DNA of 25,361 nt from Propionibacteriaceae bacterium (GTDB lineage Bacteria; Actinomycetota; Actinomycetes; Propionibacteriales; Propionibacteriaceae). How positions within the stretch are numbered: the stretch's first letter is position 1; the number at the start of each line of letters is the position of its first letter. The notes below the pieces were generated by a model that worked only from the letters and a program-made list of their open reading frames with translations, had not been told where the DNA came from and searched no databases. Position numbers and translations under genes: made by a program. The stretch lies in the NCBI GenBank assembly GCA_905372155.1, contig CAJPNZ010000038.1, forward strand, positions 1 through 25,361, in the 5' to 3' direction. Positions 21,533 to 25,361 of the stretch are shown here, in pieces.

Positions 21533-22807
21533 TTACCCATTCCATTCGGCCAGTGGGTCCTCCATCAGGAAGTCCACGATGTTCACGTGCTCGATGCCGT
21601 TGCGACCTCGGGAAACGGGGTCCATGCTGACCACGGTCTTGGGGTGGTTGTCCGGGATTGATTCCAGGACCCCGAATTCACGTTCTACCGTCGCTTCGTC
21701 GGCGAGGAGGTAGCTGACCTGGATGTAGCGTGTCGCCGTGCCACGCTGGGCGATGAAATCGACCTCCTTGGAGCCGCGCCACCCCACATGAACCGTGCAG
21801 CTCCGTGAGCGAAGTTCTTGGTACACGATGTTTTCCAGCACCAGTTCGATGTCCGCACGATTGTCGAAACCGAGAGCAGTCCGAAGCCCCTGATCCACCA
21901 CGTAGTACTTCTCGTCCGCTCGAAGCGTCTGCTTCCCGACGACATCGAACCGCGGCACCTTGTCCACCAGGTATGCCTCGGCGCAGTGCTGCAGATAGTT
22001 GAGGACGGTATCGACGCTGACCGCACGCCCTTCGCTCTTGAGATATCGGCTCACCGACTGCGCCGAGAAGGTGCGTCCCACGTTGCCCACGCAGTAGCGC
22101 AGGATGCGGCGGAACATGTCGACGTCGCGGATCGCGAAATGCTCCAGCACGTCCCTGACCACCACGGTGTCGAGCAGGCTGTCGAGGTATTGCACCGAGG
22201 CCTGGGAATCGAGGTTGAAGTATTTCAGGAGTGGGAATCCGCCCAGGACGAAGTAGTGCTCGAAAAGTTCCCGGGCTTCGGCGCTGGAGACGCCGTGTGG
22301 GCGGTGCAGCTCGACGAACTCCCTGAAGGACAGGGGACGGATCGGGAACTCGACGAACCGGCCCGCGAGGTGGGAACTCAGTTCGCTCGCGAGCATCGTC
22401 GAGTTGGATCCGGTGAGGTAAAGGTCGCAGTTCCAGTCGACCCGCAGCGCATTGACCACGTCTTCCCATCCAGGAACCTGCTGCACCTCGTCCAGGAACA
22501 CGTAGGCGCGGGCCCTCCTGTCGGGCAGGCGCACAGCCAGATGCTCCATGAGCGCCGGAGCGGTGCGAATGGTCAGCCCCTCGCTGGATTCGAGATTGAG
22601 CCGGACCATCGAGGCACCGGGGTTCTTCGCAACCACCTCGTCGGCCAGCATGTCCAGCAGCGTCGACTTTCCGCAGCGCCGCACCCCGGTCAGGATCTTC
22701 ATGACCGGAACATCCACGAAAGGCCGGATCCGTTCCAGGTAGCGGGGACGATCAACGATCCGTTCCACAGCAACCACCGTCCTATCGTTGTCGATCATAG
22801 TCGACAA
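21533..22807 (-). CDS. DUF4143-type ATP-binding protein (AAA_14 ATPase plus nuclease-like C-terminal domain)
   Basis: A 424-aa P-loop ATPase. Walker A is GVRRCGKST (41-49), Walker B is AYVFLDEVQQV (101-111, acidic pair Asp106-Glu107), and YLTGSNSTML is the sensor strand; these define the AAA_14 group. The C-terminal DUF4143 region (about 215-400) contains LENIVYQEL, KEVDFIAQRG and YIQVSY, matching the E-x-n-D-x-n-Q/K pattern of restriction-endonuclease-like folds. Family members are widespread, patchily distributed and functionally uncharacterised. The TTG start at 22807 is supported by GGAGG 6 nt upstream; ATG 22798 is an alternative 15 nt from that site. The start codon lies inside one of two 20-bp near-palindromes, suggesting autoregulation. 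It is divergent from the NACHT gene. Confidence 0.9.
   Translation of the reverse strand: MSTMIDNDRTVVAVERIVDRPRYLERIRPFVDVPVMKILTGVRRCGKSTLLDMLADEVVAKNPGASMVRLNLESSEGLTIRTAPALMEHLAVRLPDRRARAYVFLDEVQQVPGWEDVVNALRVDWNCDLYLTGSNSTMLASELSSHLAGRFVEFPIRPLSFREFVELHRPHGVSSAEARELFEHYFVLGGFPLLKYFNLDSQASVQYLDSLLDTVVVRDVLEHFAIRDVDMFRRILRYCVGNVGRTFSAQSVSRYLKSEGRAVSVDTVLNYLQHCAEAYLVDKVPRFDVVGKQTLRADEKYYVVDQGLRTALGFDNRADIELVLENIVYQELRSRSCTVHVGWRGSKEVDFIAQRGTATRYIQVSYLLADEATVEREFGVLESIPDNHPKTVVSMDPVSRGRNGIEHVNIVDFLMEDPLAEWNG
22788..22807. promoter_or_regulatory. near-palindrome copy 1, overlapping the ATPase start codon
   Basis: TTGTCGATCATAGTCGACAA has perfect 7-bp arms (TTGTCGA/TCGACAA) around 6 bp. It covers the first codons of the DUF4143 ATPase. 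The second copy begins exactly 40 bp away, about four helical turns, which would place two bound dimers on the same DNA face. Confidence 0.6.
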
Positions 22808-22827
22808 AACACACCTCCGGCCTTGAC

Positions 22828-22847
22828 TTGTCGATCATGGTCGACAA
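22828..22847. promoter_or_regulatory. near-palindrome copy 2, between the ATPase and NACHT genes
   Basis: TTGTCGATCATGGTCGACAA differs from copy 1 at a single base. It partly overlaps a TTGACT hexamer (22824-22829) that could be a rightward -35 box. The core also contains ATG on both strands, so it might be a duplicated gene start rather than an operator. Confidence 0.55.
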
Positions 22848-23031
22848 CCTGCCCAGACGGATCGGCTCCGGGGAACTGTCCGACGATGTGCCAAAGAGGA
22901 CAACCGAGACAGTGACCACGACATACATGGCCAGCCGCCCTATCGACCGGGCAGTCCTTCTGGCGCGGCATCCGGGTCGGGCGGGATACTGGTACTGGTT
23001 CTACAGGGGTGCTCGACGGAGGGCGGAGCTC

Positions 23032-25361
23032 ATGGCGATGGTGCGGCGGTCCGAGTTGGTGGACGCGCTGGCAGCCGTCGCGGTCAGCGCCCTGAGCGAA
23101 CCGCTCGGAGCGATTGGGGTGAGCGCCGCCCGCGAGCTGGTGAAGCTCCTCCGGAACGCCCGGGGCCGAGCGTCTGAGGAACGGGAACTGCGGAAACAGG
23201 TCCGGGAAGCGATCACCGCGTGGGCCAAGGGCGAACGCCTCGACCCCGACGTCGTGGACCGCGGACTGGCTTGGGCGATCGAGTACGTTCAGGCGGCCGG
23301 ATGCCAGCACGAATTGATCGCCGACGCGGATTTCGATCCCACGCGAGCAGCCGAGGTCGTGCTCACGCCGGCCAAGGCGAGGGATGAGTATTGGGGAACG
23401 GACCCCGAGTACGGCGCCGCGGAACGTGCCGTGCACGTCACCTATAACGCACTGTGCCCGAAGCTCAAGGCCGAGGGCGGTGTGGTCCTCGCGGCGATCC
23501 AGGCGTCTCGGAGCGAGATACGCGGCAGCATCGACCAGCTGCGCGAGGACCTGCTGGGAGTAGCGGACAGGCATGAACTGATCGAATACCTGGAGAAACA
23601 GATTCCGGACTGGGATTATTCGCCGTGGACTCAAGGCCGGGAGTGGACTCAGGATCGGCGACCGTCGCAGCTGGAGCGGACTCTGGAGATCGCGGACGAG
23701 CAGAGGACCATGTCCCCGGCGGAGGCCCTGGAAGGGGTCTGGCTGTTGACGGTGCTGGGTGGCCCGGGTTCAGGTAAAACGTGGCTCGCTCGGCGCATCG
23801 CGCGTGAGGCCGCCGAGACGGCGCTGGAGCAGCTCCGGGACCCACGGGTGGATCCCGCGTCGGTCGAGCTTCCCTTGTTCACCACGGTGGCCGAGTGGGT
23901 CAAGCGGCGCGGCACCGGTTTCGAGGGGCTGGTCGAGGCAGCGCTCCCACATGAATCGCAGCAGAAGATTCGCCGACTGGTCCTACGCCCGGGGGCACGG
24001 GTGTTGGCGGTGGCGGACTCCCTGGACGAAGGCGTCTCGGTTAACAGCGCCAGGACGCTGCTCAACTCCTTGACGAGCTCGCCTACTCGGCGGTTGGTGG
24101 TGACGTCGCGGCCCGAGGCGTGGCACAGCGCGGCCTCGGGCCTACGTGCAACGCAGGACACCCGGGTCGGCAACCTCACCGAGCTGCGCTATCCCGAGGA
24201 TGTCCACGGTTACGTCAAGGCCTGGTTCACAGAGAGCCCGCCAACGACCCAGCACCTGATCCGGCAGCTCGAAAAGCGACGAGAGCTCCGCGCCACCGCG
24301 ACCAGCCCACTGCTGCTGACCTTCTACTGCATGCTGACCGAGCAGGAACCGGATCAGGAGCTACCGAGACGCCGCCGGGAACTCTACCGAACCATCATTG
24401 ACCTGCTGCTGGTCGGAGGCTGGGCGACGACGGAGAAGCCGGTTGACACGGACGCATGCCGCGCAATCCTGCTGCAATGGGCCTGGGAGGCCGTCAAGGA
24501 CGCGGTCACCCCTGCGGGGCTGGGCGTGTGGCCCGAGACAATCACGACGGACCGTAGGCCGCCCGACGCGTCGGAGGCCATGGAACGTGCCCTCGACAAT
24601 GTCGCGCCCAAACAGGAACACCCCCACTCCAGCCACTACGACCACAAACAAGTCGAGCGGCGGTTCCTGCACCGCACCCTGTGGGAATACCTGGTCTCCG
24701 AACACATAGCTACTTTCTCAGCCGCCAAGGCTGCGAAAGCGCTGCTGCCCCACATCTGGTTCGACCCGGACTGGCACATCACCCTGCCCATGGCCATCGC
24801 CGCCCATAGAAGGCGCAGCAGGCTGGTTGACCGCCTCTGGGCCTACCACTCGGATAGCCCCACCCCAGCCCAGAAAATGGTCAACAAACGCCTCGAGGAG
24901 CTCCTGTTGGAGGTGGCCGCCCAGACCGATCCGGAAGACTGGAACAAGGCAGGCCGGGCCCGGATTCGCACCCTGAGAGAGAGCTTCGCGCCCCGACACC
25001 CCGAGCTGATAGCCAGTTCCGCTCACTGGGGTAGCCCCAGCCAGGTGGAGGCGATCCTCGCGGTGCTTCTCCACATCGCCCCGCGGGAGGTCAATAATCT
25101 AATCGACGCACTGTTGCAACTGGACCCAACCGACACGGAACGAACACAAGCCCGCCGCACCATCACCACAGCACTAACACTACCCAAAACCACCCCGCAG
25201 GAGGTCAACTATCTAATCAACACACTGCTGAAACTGGACCCAACCGACACAGAACGAGAAAAAACCCGCCACACCATCACCACAGCACTCCCCAAAACCA
25301 CCCCAAGGGAGGTCAATAATCTAATCGACGCACTGTTGCAACTGGACCCAACCGACACGGA
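23032..25361 (+). CDS. NACHT-family STAND NTPase with C-terminal tandem repeats, partial (runs off right edge)
   Basis: At least 776 residues with no stop before the window ends. Residues 1 to about 215 are helical and of no family I can name (SELVDALAAVAVSALSEPLGA...). The NACHT domain follows: Walker A GGPGSGKT (243-250), Walker B as VLAVADSLDEG with DSLDE at 329-333 (the doubled acidic form D-x-x-D-E typical of NACHT), and sensor strand RRLVVTSRPEAW. A helical winged-helix-like region with ATATSPLLLTFYCML comes next. From about 686 the protein is made of 36-38 residue two-helix repeats. NACHT proteins in bacteria include antiphage sensors that oligomerise on recognising phage products; the repeats would be the sensor. 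GGAGG 9 nt before ATG 23032 supports the start, but the frame is open back to TTG 22829, with ATGs at 22837 and 22927, so the N-terminus is unsettled. Confidence 0.88.
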   Translation, partial: MAMVRRSELVDALAAVAVSALSEPLGAIGVSAARELVKLLRNARGRASEERELRKQVREAITAWAKGERLDPDVVDRGLAWAIEYVQAAGCQHELIADADFDPTRAAEVVLTPAKARDEYWGTDPEYGAAERAVHVTYNALCPKLKAEGGVVLAAIQASRSEIRGSIDQLREDLLGVADRHELIEYLEKQIPDWDYSPWTQGREWTQDRRPSQLERTLEIADEQRTMSPAEALEGVWLLTVLGGPGSGKTWLARRIAREAAETALEQLRDPRVDPASVELPLFTTVAEWVKRRGTGFEGLVEAALPHESQQKIRRLVLRPGARVLAVADSLDEGVSVNSARTLLNSLTSSPTRRLVVTSRPEAWHSAASGLRATQDTRVGNLTELRYPEDVHGYVKAWFTESPPTTQHLIRQLEKRRELRATATSPLLLTFYCMLTEQEPDQELPRRRRELYRTIIDLLLVGGWATTEKPVDTDACRAILLQWAWEAVKDAVTPAGLGVWPETITTDRRPPDASEAMERALDNVAPKQEHPHSSHYDHKQVERRFLHRTLWEYLVSEHIATFSAAKAAKALLPHIWFDPDWHITLPMAIAAHRRRSRLVDRLWAYHSDSPTPAQKMVNKRLEELLLEVAAQTDPEDWNKAGRARIRTLRESFAPRHPELIASSAHWGSPSQVEAILAVLLHIAPREVNNLIDALLQLDPTDTERTQARRTITTALTLPKTTPQEVNYLINTLLKLDPTDTEREKTRHTITTALPKTTPREVNNLIDALLQLDPTDT
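25085..25361 (+). repeat. tandem repeats inside the NACHT gene
   Basis: Units begin EVNNLIDALLQLDPTDTER at 25087, EVNYLINTLLKLDPTDTER at 25201 and EVNNLIDALLQLDPTD at 25309, with periods of 38 and 36 codons. Bases 25085-25139 and 25307-25361 are identical over all 55 bp. A diverged earlier unit may start at QVEAILAVLLHIAPR. The repeat DNA is AT-richer (CTA, ATC, ACA codons) than the NACHT core, and the near-identity points to recent duplication or homogenisation. The array continues beyond the window. Confidence 0.9.

Noticed and set aside
22829..23031. N-terminal extension of the NACHT protein back to TTG 22829
   Set aside because: The frame is open, but it would run through the near-palindrome and has no good ribosome binding site, whereas GGAGG precedes ATG 23032. 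It was left as an alternative because the evidence is not decisive.
25085..25361. CRISPR-like array
   Set aside because: The repeats are 108-114 bp, in frame, and encode regular protein units within the NACHT gene; there are no short repeat-spacer units.

Overview
The window is high-GC actinobacterial DNA and almost certainly comes from a Propionibacteriaceae member (Propionibacterium, Arachnia or Tessaracoccus-like; the genus cannot be fixed from this stretch). The main reason is a complete biotin-dependent methylmalonyl-CoA carboxytransferase (transcarboxylase) operon, the hallmark enzyme of the Wood-Werkman propionate cycle. The proteins read best as Gram-positive actinobacterial types: two lipoproteins, high GC at third codon positions, GTG and TTG starts, and probable leaderless transcripts.

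Layout. 1-1337 (minus): the N-terminal 445 codons of a one-piece ABC exporter that runs off the left edge. 1485-5189 (minus): transcarboxylase operon 5S, 12S, an 85-aa small subunit and 1.3S biotin carrier, closed by a 46-bp perfect palindrome. 5415-6686 (plus): DUF418-like membrane protein. 6693-9508 (minus): two overlapping alpha/beta hydrolases, an acetyl-esterase-type protein then an S9 prolyl oligopeptidase. 9664-9852 (plus): a 62-aa two-helix membrane protein. 9971-11233 (plus): GH3 beta-N-acetylhexosaminidase lipoprotein. 11216-14430 (minus): amino acid permease, ornithine aminotransferase and an alkyltransferase-like DNA repair protein, probably an amino-acid catabolic unit with a passenger. 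14618-15754 (plus): VanZ-RDD fusion. 15755-16047: noncoding, with two strong inverted repeats. 16048-17403 (plus): PQQ-propeller lipoprotein. 17512-18558 (minus) and 18713-20413 (plus): divergent zinc alcohol dehydrogenase and fused DhaK-DhaL ketose kinase, which could together oxidise a polyol and phosphorylate the resulting ketose.

From about 20414 the character changes to accessory DNA. A visibly AT-richer stretch carries a 174-aa three-helix membrane protein (20583-21107) and about 425 bp with no clear gene. Then come a DUF4143-type ATPase (minus, 21533-22807) and a NACHT-family STAND NTPase (plus, from about 23032, running off the right edge) with an unassigned helical N-terminus and a C-terminal array of nearly identical 36-38 residue repeats. 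Two copies of a 20-bp near-palindrome, exactly 40 bp apart, sit between the divergent ATPase and NTPase genes. This right-hand block has the look of a defence or conflict locus and is the best candidate for something undescribed, but that reading rests on domain architecture and context only.

No tRNA, rRNA, CRISPR array, insertion sequence or transposase was recognised.
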